Source: Xenoacremonium recifei
Taxonomy: Eukaryota; Ascomycota; Sordariomycetes; Hypocreales; Nectriaceae
Direction: 5' to 3'
NCBI GenBank assembly: GCA_012184525.1
Contig: WOFQ01000030.1
Location: forward strand, 248,001-312,000
DNA length: 64,000 nucleotides
The position numbers and the translations under genes are program-made. Positions 1 to 11,613 of the stretch are shown piece by piece (the stretch's first letter is position 1; the number at the start of each line of letters is the position of its first letter). The notes under the pieces are model-generated. The model had not been told where the DNA came from, ran no database searches, and saw nothing but the letters and a program-made list of their open reading frames with translations.

Positions 1-858
1 TTGTGTATGGAGATGCCAATACGTCTCTGCAATCTGCACCCAATATCATCAGCTTGGCTTCATTACTTCAGACATGTCATCGCAAACTCACAGCTGCCGG
101 GTCGATTTTCCCATCTGCCACTCCGTCATTGACTTTCCAGCCTTGGGTACGTGGGAGATCAATCACGCCGTCAATGATAGCATGCGCCACATGTATGCCC
201 TTCGGTCCAAACTCCCTAGCAAGAGATTGCCCCAATGCGCGCAAAGCAAACTTGCCAGCCGCAAACGTACCAAACTGCGCAGAGCCTTTCACGGAAGCTG
301 TAGCACCAGTGATGATCAAACTTGGCGGATGGGGGCACTCTGATACGGATTCTTCAAGCAGGGGGAGAGTAGCCTGCGCGAAGTAGAAGAAGGCTCGTCT
401 TCGGAGGGTTAGTTGTTTCCTTCACGGTATGGGGGATATACCCACACAGTCCCCTGAAGGCCGGAATCCAGATCTTCGACGGTCAGTTCGAGGAAAGGTT
501 TCTTTTGAAAACCAGTGTTGACATTGTAAATTGCTGCGGCTAGTTTGCTGCCCGGGAGTTTCTCATTGACAGACGCGAGGGCCGTTTTGAGAGTAGCAGC
601 ATCAGCAACATCGGCGGTTATTCCAATCGCCTGACCCCCGGCCTTTTTAACATCACTCACGACTTGCTCATAACTCTCTGATCTCCGCGCCAGCAGAACG
701 ACTGGATATTTCTGAGCGAATCGTAAAGCCGTCGCGCGTCCTTAGAAGAAGGTAGTGTCAGTTAGAAGCGGGGATGCTAATTAGATGGGGAGGGGCAATT
801 CCGTACCTGTTCCGGCGCCGACGCCAGCAATAAGGGCATAAAACGATTTCGAGGACAT
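1..858 (-). CDS. Short-chain dehydrogenase/reductase, 3' end cut by window edge
   Basis: Four exons on the minus strand (858-807, 740-446, 398-92, 33-1) splice into one open frame of 229 residues that runs off the window start. The N-terminus carries a Rossmann glycine motif (AGVGAGTGRA, about residues 11-20). The middle has the segment AGKFALRALGQSLAREF, typical of SDRs. The usual catalytic Tyr of YxxxK is Phe here (FAAGK), as in a subgroup of SDRs from memory, so ordinary Tyr-based reduction is doubtful. The ATG at 858 is chosen because the glycine motif begins shortly after it. The substrate cannot be told. Its neighbour is an NmrA-like gene on the same strand. Confidence 0.8.
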
Positions 859-1448
859 GATAACGATATAAGAACTCAGTCAATTGGTGGCAAGAAGATT
901 TGGATCGTTGTGCAAGCTGATGCCAGGGAGGGTTCTGAAGACAGAGACTTCCTTGACGAAGACGAAATCCCACTACCGGGTGACATCATTGCTTATAAAT
1001 GGCTTGATTACGGATTGTGAGAGCATCGGGATGTCACGTGCGAGACGCACCGCTTCGAGATTCTCAAACCTGGCAAGCCCTGAGAGGCTCTAATTCTTGA
1101 AAAGGCCCTCCGCAGGTAGTTTCATCATTAAATGGTTCTTATTATGCGAAGCGTAAGGGAAGATCCAATTGGCATAGAAAACTCACAAACATCTCGCACG
1201 GTTTAAACGGGGCGTCTCAAGAAAAACCAAGAAAGAAAAAGGACATTAAAATAAAACGATACAAAAGCATAAAAGGCAGCTTTCCCAAGTTTTCGTGATA
1301 ATCAAATATCAAGGCAACCCCTATTCTCTCAAGATACATATTCTCTTTGAAAAGGCAGTCCTCGTAATGACGAATTTTACTCTGTCTTTCAACGTAAACC
1401 TCTCTGACCCAAATCAAAAATAGATCTCCAGAAACCAAAATCCATTTC
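859..1448. promoter_or_regulatory. Upstream region of the SDR gene
   Basis: This 590 bp stretch lies upstream of the SDR start and downstream of the NmrA-like stop. It has a palindromic CACGTG E-box at 1035-1040. The short open frames here have no recognisable domain or splice logic. No other element was seen. Confidence 0.4.
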
Positions 1449-2534
1449 TCACTCCGTAGCTTCCTGGAGCTTCAAAACATCCCTCTTCTCTCCAGTGAAA
1501 TGAACCTTCTTCATCCAGTCTTCCAAACTCTTCACGCGGCTCGGCAGAATCTTGTCCAAGAAATCATAGTCTCTCTGGATCAGGCCCTCATTATTGGCAC
1601 TTGCTTTGTACAGATTCCACCAATTACCGAAATTCTCTTCGTATGTCATACCCAAGGCAGCCTCGTCCTTGAAAGTTTGGAAAGCAATTCTAGTTTTCGG
1701 TCCATTCGGCAACTTCTCCCAAGCCACCGTGTTCCACATCTCTGTAGGAATGTTGTCGAACCGAGCAGGTTTTCCGCTATACTTGGAGAAGGCTCTTGCA
1801 ATCTCGTCGCCTGAAACATGAGCCGTTGCAATCCCAAAGTCGAGGCCAGCTGACTGGTCCGGGTTCGAGAATGCCCAGTCGACGTACTTCCCGAAGTCCT
1901 CCAAGTGAATGAAGGGGATGGCGCCGTCGTCAAGCGGAAGTTGGAAAGCAAGAGTTCCATCTGCCTGCTCCGATGGAGCCATGACGGCCGAGAGAAGCTC
2001 CATGTAAGGACCGGATCGAATTATACTCCACTTCATCTGAGAATCTCCTTGAGCGTGCATCCATTCTATGTTATGGGTTAGAGGCAGTTCTGAAAGCAGA
2101 AAAACCAGTGACTTACCTTGCACCCTTGCCTTCCCTTCATAATGGCCAACGTAGAGTGTCGGATCATAATCCGACTTCTTCCCAAGCGAATCAAGACCAC
2201 TGTAGATGAAATGCTTGACCCCCGCCCTGGCAGCCAATTGGAACAGCCGTATTCCCCAATAGGTCTCGGCCTGCTCGCCGAGGGCGAAACCATCTGTGTT
2301 TACCAACACATAATCCGCCTCGGCCGCAGTGGAAAGGAAAACATCGGTATCATATCCTGTTGGGACCGCACTGAGAACGAGTTTGACATTGGGCAGTGCA
2401 GCTAAGGCGGATGCTTGGGCTGAGGCGGCGCTGCGTGTCATTGCGAGAATTTGGTACTGGCCCGTGCTTGAGAGGTGCTTCACTACAGCGCCACCCTGGG
2501 CGCCAGTGGCTCCAATAACAAGAACTGTCTTCAT
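1449..2534 (-). CDS. NmrA-like NAD(P)-binding protein
   Basis: The protein begins MKTVLVIGATGAQGGAVVKH with the GxxGxxG nucleotide-binding loop of NmrA/HSCARG atypical SDRs. It has 344 residues once a 51 nt in-frame intron at 2116-2066 (GTAAGT...ATAG) is removed. Without that removal the frame stays open, so an unspliced call would insert 17 wrong residues after ARVQG. The family includes redox sensors and isoflavone-reductase-like enzymes. No YxxxK catalytic motif was seen, so a sensor or a reductase are both possible. A TATA-like stretch lies about 115 bp upstream at 2650-2655. Confidence 0.85.
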   Translation of the reverse strand: MKTVLVIGATGAQGGAVVKHLSSTGQYQILAMTRSAASAQASALAALPNVKLVLSAVPTGYDTDVFLSTAAEADYVLVNTDGFALGEQAETYWGIRLFQLAARAGVKHFIYSGLDSLGKKSDYDPTLYVGHYEGKARVQGKSLVFLLSELPLTHNIEWMHAQGDSQMKWSIIRSGPYMELLSAVMAPSEQADGTLAFQLPLDDGAIPFIHLEDFGKYVDWAFSNPDQSAGLDFGIATAHVSGDEIARAFSKYSGKPARFDNIPTEMWNTVAWEKLPNGPKTRIAFQTFKDEAALGMTYEENFGNWWNLYKASANNEGLIQRDYDFLDKILPSRVKSLEDWMKKVHFTGEKRDVLKLQEATE

Positions 2535-3801
2535 GATGGTATGGTGAGAGGATTGCCCTTGCAGTGTGGGTTGAATTTGACTTTGTATGGTCAGAGAAGC
2601 TTATTGCAATTGAAAAGAACGTCCAAGGCTTGACGAGGAAGAAGCTCCTTATATATTTGTTGGACGTTACACTGAGTGGCTAGATTTAGGATTACTGATC
2701 TCCCATCCATTATAATACGTTCCGACCCATCCTCCTGACGCGGTTTGATTACTAGTCTACTTTTTTCGACACTGCGGACAAACCGGGATGTAGTAAGCAA
2801 TAAATACCACATGATTGGGCGATTGATTCAGTCGAAAATACAATCTGGTATTATTAAATCACCTTTTGCGCCGGACCAACCGGTTTAAAATTCTTCTAAA
2901 CCTTGGTAGAATCATTAATGGTCGTTCGGAAGAAAAGGAGATTTGCATGGGCTGTCGCCCCATGATTCGTAACGCCAATGTCATCTCGGCAGCTGTCAGG
3001 TTTCTAAGCAGCGACGTAATGATTCAAGCCTTGAACCATCGCACTACTGTATTTTCTCTCAGAAATTCAGCTCTCTCGCGGAGATCAACCAATGTCCCCT
3101 TTAGGTTCATAGTCCCCGTAATCCACGAGATACTCTAATTTATGTGGGTAGACTCGGTACTTGAATGATTATTTAACGACAGGCAGCGACTTGTTTACAC
3201 TTCAACGTTCCTCTGTGCTATATTCCGCGATTGAGGTTTCTTCCCGCAATCATATGCGAGAAGAACTGTGTTACAGAATCAGACGCTTCTAAGATTGACG
3301 TTTTCTGGGAAATTAAATGTATGCAGTGGATAGGGCCACACGTGGACATCCTCCTAAGGTGAGGGTTTCAGAAAAGTATTTCGTTGGTGGCATCTTTCGC
3401 AGTAAAGTCGAGCATTGCAGATACTGTTTCTACTCATCCAGACTCTTCATCTTCACGTGATAGACTTCACAACAAGTTAGTTGCCCAGCTGGGAGCCATT
3501 CGGAGAATTCATCCAACAAGAGGATTTATTTGGTGCCCAAGCTATATTTATTGTTGGTAGGTAGATGCAGATGCAGAACCCTTCGAGTAGTGCTAGATCA
3601 CGATGTTGCCATACCAAGGAGACATGCTAACATATAGATGTCAAGTTGAAGTTGAATCATTTGCGTTCAAAGACTCAACTGTATCTTGAAACCATGAGTC
3701 CAGATCCAGGTCCCCAGCTAGGCCTTGGTAGGGATTGTCAAACACACCCTAGAGTTTTGCGAGTCAGAGTCAGTAATAGGGTTCAAAGAAAAGACCTCAT
3801 T
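2535..3801. other. Intergenic, no gene seen
   Basis: This 1.27 kb stretch lies between the start of the NmrA-like gene and the stop of the next regulator, both on the minus strand. It holds the NmrA promoter with a TATATA element at 2650-2655. Open frames here are short, overlap in conflicting frames and match no family I know. Confidence 0.5.
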
Positions 3802-6074
3802 CTAGAGCAGTCGATTGGCGTTAACTTTTATGAGTCCACATACCCAGTCGATTGGTTCAAATTGACCATCTGCATCGGCCGTGTAAGAAGCTGTATCGTC
3901 TACAGCCATAGGACCCTTCAGATGATGAAAATTGTCATCAATAGAAGAGGAATCAGTCAGGATGCTGCTGTCGTTAAGCTTCTGGATCGTAAATTCTATG
4001 GTTTGGCTAGCAATCCGTGCCTCTACAGAGGACGAGCTTGCTGCCATCCAGTTCTGGTGGGAGGTTCGAAGAGCTGCCAAGAGCTTTTCGGTATCGAATC
4101 CATCCGAAGTCGTTAAAGATCTTTCTCTACCACATGAAACCGCAACCTCCCGTACTCGGATAGTCAGCTCCAAACATATAACCATCGCTGCAAGCAAAAA
4201 GTCATTCATGGTAAGCACCGAGAACATCCAATGCTCATCATAGAGATGACCACCAGGTTGTGTGGCTTCGCATAACTCGGCTTGACGATCGAGTATTGCT
4301 AGCGCTGAAGCTAGCACTGCAGATCGAGAAGGACTAAAATCAGTATTTTGACGGTACAATAAAATGTATCGACGATGCAAGATTATGATGCTCTTCAAGT
4401 ACAACAACTCGATCGTAGTCCTCTTCATTATCAATTCAGGACCATCAATGAATGACCTCTTAAGCGCATGATACTTGAAAGACGATGGGAGATTGCTGTA
4501 GACCGCCCTTGCCCTAGCGTCCAGGGCTGTTGATTGCTCATAGGTTGTCGGTATAAGGGATCGTGTGTGTTTTACAATCGATTTGAAGGTTGCTATGACT
4601 GGGGCCTTGACAATGGTGTATTGTATGGACGTATTTGTCGATAATGGGAGCGATGGTGGCAATGCCGAGATGTTGGGATCGAAATCAGAATACTCCAGGT
4701 TGTGAGGTAGCTGGGTATCGCAGAATTCCGACGGAACGAGGCTCGGAAGTCCCATCTGGAATGATATCAGTGCGTCGATCTGATATATGCTCACCCACAA
4801 TCGACGGCGCATCTCGCCTTCAAAAGGGGTCAGAACTGCTCCCGATAGTCTCGTGGGATCCCGGTGATAGCCTAACCGTACAGCTAGTGACATTATGGAG
4901 CAAATTAGAAACCAAAAGTTGACGTTTGAATCCTTAGCACGCAAGTAGCAGCTCTGCAAATGTATCATCAAAGCCTCTAGAGCGTATTCGTCCGCTGTGG
5001 CGTATCTGCCGAGAACTAGACACTGCTCAGTTCTTTTCGAGAGGTCTTTAGCCGAAGGAGTGCAATATTCTGAGCTCGGCTTCATGGCAGAAAGCTCATA
5101 GATGCTTGCCGACAAGCTTAGCATCGCGAATAGGAGACCAACCCACACTGGAGACGTTTCTGTGGGAGCTTCCCAGAACGATTCATACTACAAGACCGAG
5201 TACCTTAGTATATCTGTTTTCTACTCTCAGAGCATACCTACCTCTAGTTGGAACTTGACAGGGTGTAAGATAGCTACGACGCGGCGAAGTTAGCTCAAAC
5301 ATGAGATTGCACATCCCGCATTGTTTCGTGATGGATTCAGGTAGCTTACGAAATATAGTGTATCGAGAATGAAAATACCGAGAGATAAGACTATTGCAAA
5401 CCTCCCGTGGCGGTATTGCAGCAAGAATATTGTCCATACTTAATGATTCTGCGGAACCAAGGATGATGCCGTTTTTCCCGAGGGGGCTGTCTTCCAGCAT
5501 CCAACTAGAGGCAACCGATGTTGTGGTTGAGTCTTGGTCCGTGTACGGAGATAGATGCTCCCTAATGCCTTTGATATCTGCCAATATCGACGACCAATGA
5601 GTAGTATCTACGTAACTCACTTGACCTTTATACGGCGACGCACCAACCAAGGCTGGAACAGGTCTTGTGGATAGAGATTGCCTATCATCTTCAATCTCCT
5701 TCGTAGAGTTTGACCCCAAATTATTCTTCGACCGAAGCCCAGTGCCGGGACTCGGGATCGTTGAAGAGCTGTTTTCCATCAAAGAAAAGATGATGTTTTC
5801 CATATTTTGTAATCGATCCCTAATAGTATCGGAATCTTTCTGTTGTGTTGGAGACCTATCCGCGTTTGGGGCATATCTGCAAATCAATTGCTTGCCTCTT
5901 CCGACACAAGTGTCACAGGGGAGACCTCGGTTGCATCTCAGCCTATGAATAGTTTGAGCCTTCGTTTCATGGGCACCAGGGAGAAATCTTCATTTGCCAT
6001 GCTTACTTCCGTTGACGACAGGGCTCGCACGACTTTGGTGGTCTATTACGTTTCTCGACCCTTGGCTGATCCAT
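3802..6074 (-). CDS. Zn(II)2Cys6 transcription factor with fungal_trans domain
   Basis: Four exons (6074-6007, 5942-5350, 5273-5242, 5187-3802) give 692 residues. The first intron splits the zinc cluster. Once joined it reads C16-X2-C19-X6-C26-X5-C32-X2-C35-X8-C44, a clean Zn2Cys6 DNA-binding domain. A tiny 32 nt third exon restores the motif ILHPVKFQLE that normally precedes the middle homology region. The segment RRRLWVSIYQIDALISF (about residue 335) marks the PF04082 domain. It should act in the nucleus as a homodimer. It is divergent from the SDR at 6564, which makes that gene a likely target (inference). Confidence 0.88.
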
Positions 6075-6563
6075 CTAGACAATTTGACTGTGACCAAAGG
6101 TAACTACTCTTTGGCGATAGATGTGTGAGTAGTCCTGGGTAGCGGTCTGTGCTTGGGTCGTAATCAAGATTGATGAAGCGAAGAAGCAAGTAAGTCCACT
6201 GCGGAAATAGGTGATGGACTTAGAAAAGCCGCAGCTCCGGGGCGGGGTTAATATCTCCGCCGCGAACTTGGCGCCACCTCTCGACTCCAAAACTCCATAG
6301 CAAGTCTCTGGAGCCAATTAAATATGCGCCTGGGTGAATCAAGTATTGCGGAAACAAAATCTCCGTGCTTAACAGCGTTGGCATCAGCGGAAGTGATTGA
6401 TATTTAAGTCATGCGGGGGTCACAAGACGCTGAATTTTAGACGTCAGTTCTTCATGCTTTATGGGTCCTTTTGTTCACTCTGGTCTGTGGTTCTATTTCT
6501 CAGCTTCAATCCCAGTTGCCTATCAGCAGCCTGACAAGTTCTCCCTGTCGCCAGTTTAGAAAG
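6075..6563. promoter_or_regulatory. Divergent promoter, regulator and SDR
   Basis: This 489 bp stretch separates the zinc-cluster gene (minus) from the SDR (plus). It is GC-rich around 6236-6250 and has an AT-rich TTTAAG stretch near 6400. No recognised operator was found. Confidence 0.4.
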
Positions 6564-7646
6564 ATGTCAGTCTTCTCAGCACTTCATGGGGTGTTGTCAA
6601 CTATCAGCTCCAATCTTTTCATTACTCTACCACTCCCCGAACCAAGGCCCGGGTTGTCGGAGGAGGTCGTTATTGTCACTGGCGCAAATACGGGTCTTGG
6701 ACTCGAAGCTAGCCGACATTTGCTTCGTTTGGGTATTGGAAAGCTTATAATGGGTGTCCGTAATCTGGAAAAGGGAGAGAAAGCCCGATCAGAGCTTCTC
6801 GAATCGACAGGAAGACCTGCTGAGTCAGTTGAGGTCTGGCACCTTGACATGGAGAGCTACAACTCAGTCAAGACATTCGCTCAGCGTGCCAGCACCTCCT
6901 TGCCCCGTCTCGATGCCGTCCTTGCCAATGCAGGTATACTCACACCCAAGTTCAGCATGGTAGAGGGAAATGAGAAGACGCTGACCGTTAACGTTGTCTC
7001 TACGTTTCTCTTATTTCTTCTACTGGCACCCAAACTACGTTCTTCGCCTTCTCCGGGAAGATTTGTCATTCCTAATTCGGCAATGCACTACTGGGCTCCA
7101 ATCAAGGAGCTGCTTCCCCAGGAAAAGACTTCTATCTTTTCCCGTCTGAATGATCCCAAAGCGGCCGACATGGCTTCTCGCTATCAGGTTTCAAAGCTTT
7201 TGGTTCTGTACGCCACCCGGGAATTTGGGTCTCAGATCGATTCGTCATCACCTGGAACCTCCGTCATCATCAATACTCCAAATCCTAGCTATTGTAAATC
7301 TGGATTGCTGCGAGATACAAATGCAACAGCTCCACCAGACTTCTTGGCCAGAACATCTGAAATGGGGAGCCGCGCTCTAGTCCATGGTCTTCTTTCGGGT
7401 CCTGAAAGCAATGGGCAATATCTAACCAATTGCCATATTCAAAGGTATGTTATTGTTCGCCTAGTGGATCATTTTTCACCCCGAACGATGATGTTATTTA
7501 TTGCAAATAGCTAATTGAACCCATTCCAAACCAGTCCGGCATCACATGTTACCAATAAGACAGGGGCAGCCATACAAAAGGCCTTTTTCCATGAGCTGAT
7601 GGAGCAATTGGAATCTATTTCGCCTGGGATAAAGTCTAATATTTAG
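6564..7646 (+). CDS. Short-chain dehydrogenase (retinol dehydrogenase-like)
   Basis: Two exons (6564-7444, 7535-7646) give 330 residues. The protein has the cofactor motif TGANTGLG (about residues 36-43), an NAG motif (LANAGIL) and the catalytic YQVSK, so the SDR active site is intact. The frame is open upstream to 6471 without an ATG, so the ATG at 6564 is used. The last exon follows an 90 nt intron (GTATG...CCAG) and ends in KSNI. Fungal members of this group reduce or oxidise steroid-like or polyketide carbonyls; the substrate here is unknown. Confidence 0.85.
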
Positions 7647-8986
7647 AATCATTGGGTCAACGGCGGGGCGTATAAGCTCTGCTTCCGGAACAAGAATGCA
7701 GCTAATGTAGAGGTGGTCGTTTAAACTGCTGGAGGATCGGGAACAGATATAGATGTTTTGTTTTAAGGGTTAGAAGTAGTTTAATAGCTTTATGTATTAC
7801 TAAGAATTTCTCTAATCTCAAATTGTGGCTGAATTTTAGTCCCCATGTGAGTTTCGTCAACTGAAAGCATTTTGAGAAATTGCCGCAATAGCTATTGGTC
7901 GGTAATTTTACTGTTTATCTTGGGAATAAATTACTGAAAAAATAGAGCTATTAGTTGAGTTTTTCCCCTGTTCTCTTAAAAAGACATAAGCTTAAGACGA
8001 GGATGGAAAAAAGGGCACGATCTTTCAGGTACAGAGTCATATGCATATCCAAGATGAAGGGCCAAGTGTCTCTTGAACTCTCAGAGTTAGTCCCTAGCTT
8101 CATTACTACATCCCAGGTACTGGAAGTCTTGGTGGACATGGAATCCGCCGCTTTATTAACGAACCTCGTCAACTCGAATGAGTCGACCTACCGAGGCTAG
8201 ACATATAGACCCAATCACTGGTTAGAGAAACGGAAGCCATTTCTACCGATAGTATGGATAGATCGTTCATATAAATAAGTATATACATACTCAAGTCATT
8301 GTAATCAGGCTTTTGTACATGACTATGTTACTCCTCAGCAAATTGTCTAAGAATAAATCAGTAACATTACATACTTGCTCATATTTCCAAGAAGGATTCT
8401 GTCTTTATGAGGACTAACATTATCTCACTGAATTTCTGCCCATTCCGGGTCCAATGTCAGGATCAATTTAAATTGTAAATTGGAATCACGGCCAGATAAA
8501 ACATGCAATGTTGAATTAGACCAATGGCACTGCATACGTATCAGTCTTTCAAATCTATCATACATTCAGGGTTCCAAGAAAAGTCCAGAAAATAGGTCAA
8601 TGGGGAAGTTAAAATACCCACAACAACTATCAGCCTTTCAAAAGTACACTTACCAGTCAGTACCTTCCCTGTCTAGATTTATTATGTACAGATCAAGGTT
8701 CTATTAGAGCTCTTTACAGATTATTATCACGCCAGATATTGACTAATCAAAGGATACTTTAAGTGAAGCAAGTATGGCCACCTTATGCTACGGTCGTACT
8801 GGCAATAAACATTATTCACGGCCTACATTTACATAGTTGACTTCAAGTTGGTACTTCTTGAAAACCGTCTCCGATTGCACTCCATCTTCCTCTAGTTTTA
8901 AAGAATTCATTCAATATTCTAATATGAACGGGAATCTTCTAAATATTTAGGGTCATCTGCTCTCATGTAGAACCTTGGCAATCTGA
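7647..8986. other. AT-rich convergent intergenic, no gene seen
   Basis: This 1.34 kb stretch lies between two convergent genes. By eye it is AT-rich, most clearly from about 7740 to 8960, with no frame longer than about 80 codons. No splice pattern joins these frames into a known domain. It may be decayed repeat DNA, but no terminal repeats were found. Confidence 0.4.
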
Positions 8987-10493
8987 CTAGAGCTTTGAAA
9001 GGATTCCGTTTGGCTGCAAAAGAGACAAATGCTCTTTTGTAATTTCCGAAACGCTGCGACACCTGGACAAGGGAGAGGATTAGCTTTAAGTAATATTGCA
9101 TAGCTAGGCAATAAATATCTTACCCTGCAAGTGCCATGCAAGTCGCAAACTCGTCGTAAAGAATATCTAAGGCAAGCTTGACTCCCTTTTCGCCATTGTA
9201 CTTCAATCATGATTCGTGTTAGTCAGATAGTCTCTACGGCGTAAGGATTTACTAACGGCCAAGCCCCAAATAGCAGGACGTCCAGCGAAGCAAAAGTCAG
9301 CCCCTAGAGCGAGAGCCTTAAAGATGTCTGTGCCACGGCGTATTCCACCGTCAATCGCGATCGGTATACGACCTTTTGCAACAGGTGCACATTCGTACAG
9401 GGCATCGAGGGTGGCGGGCACCGTATCTAATTGGCGACCGCCGTGGTTCGAAATGATAATCCCGTCAAAGCCGTGGTGAATAGCGAGGTCCACATCCTCT
9501 GGAGTGTAGACTGCATTTTGATTAATACTTTACTACTAGATCTCTGAGCTCTCTCTCAACTTACTTCCTTTTGCCCATATTTGCATTGTGGTGATACTCC
9601 GGAAAAATGATATCAAGTCGGCCCATTCTATGGAATCATCTTGGGGCAAGAGTTAGCAGGTTTCAGTGCATGTCATTCACTATCTTACCGTATGCCATGG
9701 CGTCACCAGCATCTTCTAAGTTAGATACATCAACACCGGGAAACAAATTTGGGTATTCCATTCCTTTGGGGACACCGAATGAGTTGCGATACTCATTTAG
9801 TCTTCTCCCCAGGCTGGGGCAGTCAATGGTAAGAAATAGGGCCTTGAAACCCGCGGCTAGGAATTCTCAGTCTTGAATGAACGAGAAGAATTAAACCCAG
9901 ACCCCTAGCACTTACCTTCGGCTCGCTTGACCATTTGAGTCATGGCATCTTTATTCTTCAAGAGGCTGAGCTGCATTGCATATGGATTTCCACGGCCTTG
10001 AGAAATAACCGTCTCCAACTCAGTCGTAGAGTAACAAGAGAGACCCATAGGCACACCGGCGGCGGCAGCGGCTCGAGACGTACCGATCTCTCCGTCTTGA
10101 TGTGCCAACTTTTGCATCGCGGTAGGCGCAAAACCGAAAGGAAATTTCACTCGTGTCCCAAAGATCGTCGTACTTGTGTCTAGATTTGACATATTACGCA
10201 AAACACGTGGTCGAATCCTGTATCGGTCATACGCCAATTCATTCTCTCGTAGTCTAATGATGTAGATGAGCCAACTGCTCTTCTCGTTCGCGGGGCGTGT
10301 GATGTTCTCTTACGTGATAAGATCCATCGCACCCTCATTGTAATACTCTGTCGGCGCTCAGTTACCGCTAGTCCATCAGCGACATGGGTAGTACTCTACC
10401 TCTGTAAGTCCTGGGGAGCTTATCGCTCCCGAGCCTTTCAAGGTCTTTCATACAAAAAATCTGAGGGTCATGGGTGCGACCGCGATTCGCCAT
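8987..10493 (-). CDS. FMN-dependent alpha-hydroxy-acid oxidase/dehydrogenase
   Basis: Eight exons (10493-10400, 10347-10314, 10253-9916, 9856-9689, 9639-9565, 9510-9257, 9200-9124, 9062-8987) give 371 residues, the usual size for the single-domain glycolate/lactate oxidase family. The cytochrome b5 domain of mitochondrial cytochrome b2 is absent. Family marks include YYNEGAMDLITLREN near the N-terminus, IISNHGGRQLD with the catalytic His and substrate Arg, IAIDGGIRRGTD and the FMN phosphate loop. The last exon ends with LQPNGILSKL. It oxidises an L-2-hydroxy acid to the 2-oxo acid; which acid is unknown. It is divergent from a regulator gene. Confidence 0.9.
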
Positions 10494-11613
10494 TGCGATA
10501 AAGAGCTCTTGGCAGCTTTTCTGAACCCAACAGGTTTGATACAAGCGATCAGAAAGTAGGTGGTCTGTTATTCACATGTCAAATTTATTGCTTTGAGGAC
10601 TCCGGGACAAGATGAAGATTCATTAACACCTCAATTCTTAGACCCTGGTCGAAATGTGATAGCATGTGATGGTTATCCTCTCTCTATTGGTTATCAGTTC
10701 CGCAGGCAAGTTTTCGCTTGCACATCCTCAATTCGCATTTCATATCCGGAAGTTCGGGGTATCGCGCCGATTAGACCCCCGCGTATCGGCGGAGTTGATA
10801 GACGAACAATCTAGGAAGGGCAGTTTACCCACTCCAAAGACACCTTAGGCCCAAGCCGGCTTCTGGTTACTCCGTAAAGAATGCTGGGCTAATGGTACGT
10901 ATGATTTCTCGCACCTGAGAGATGGGCCCGGATCCCCTCTTGCCGACACGTAAATGATTGCCAGAGCAATTGCCTTTCCTGCCTTGATCATACATGAGCC
11001 ACACTTGTGGCTTCACACTCTTTCAACCACATCAAGCATGTGAATCAAGATTCCCGGCCCTCTTTTCAAAAGCTCTAATGAGCGTTCACCTTTCTCCCAG
11101 CCTCGGAACTGTTTGACAATGTCTAATCTGTGATTTGAGCGTTGCAAATGCTTTGTGCAGCGCGGATAATCGTTTCCGGCTATTATCTAGATACTCCTAT
11201 CAGATAAAAGCTGTGAATGGAGGATTTCTTGGCCATTAGGCTCATCCCCGCGTTAAGACGGAATGTTTTCGCGGTGGGTTGCTCGTATTTATAGCACTAA
11301 CTTGAAAAGGTAAGCATATTCCAGACTCCCTAGGTACCATCACTCATCGCCGTTGTCCCTGGGATTTATCATTGCAGCAATAATCTTTACATGAGATATT
11401 GTTTCCGTATTTTGTGCTTATCTTTTCACCATGTGGACAGGAGGCCGGCCCCCAATTCGCGAGTCACAAGGTGCTCTGGGCAACTGAAAAGCAGCTCATG
11501 ACGTATCGTATTTCCACTTTCCATTTTGTTTTCTTTCGCTAGAAGCTTCCCTTTTCTATAGCTTGTTGTTTCCTTCCTTGCGCCTTGTCTGATGCAATTT
11601 ACTCTTCTGTTCA
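10494..11613. promoter_or_regulatory. Divergent promoter, hydroxyacid oxidase and regulator
   Basis: This 1.12 kb stretch lies between divergent starts. It has a GATA motif (AGATAA) near 11203. No convincing gene, TATA box or palindromic zinc-cluster operator was found. Confidence 0.4.

Noticed and set aside
1500..2405. Several plus-strand open frames across the NmrA-like gene
   Set aside because: They are antisense shadows of the minus-strand coding exons.
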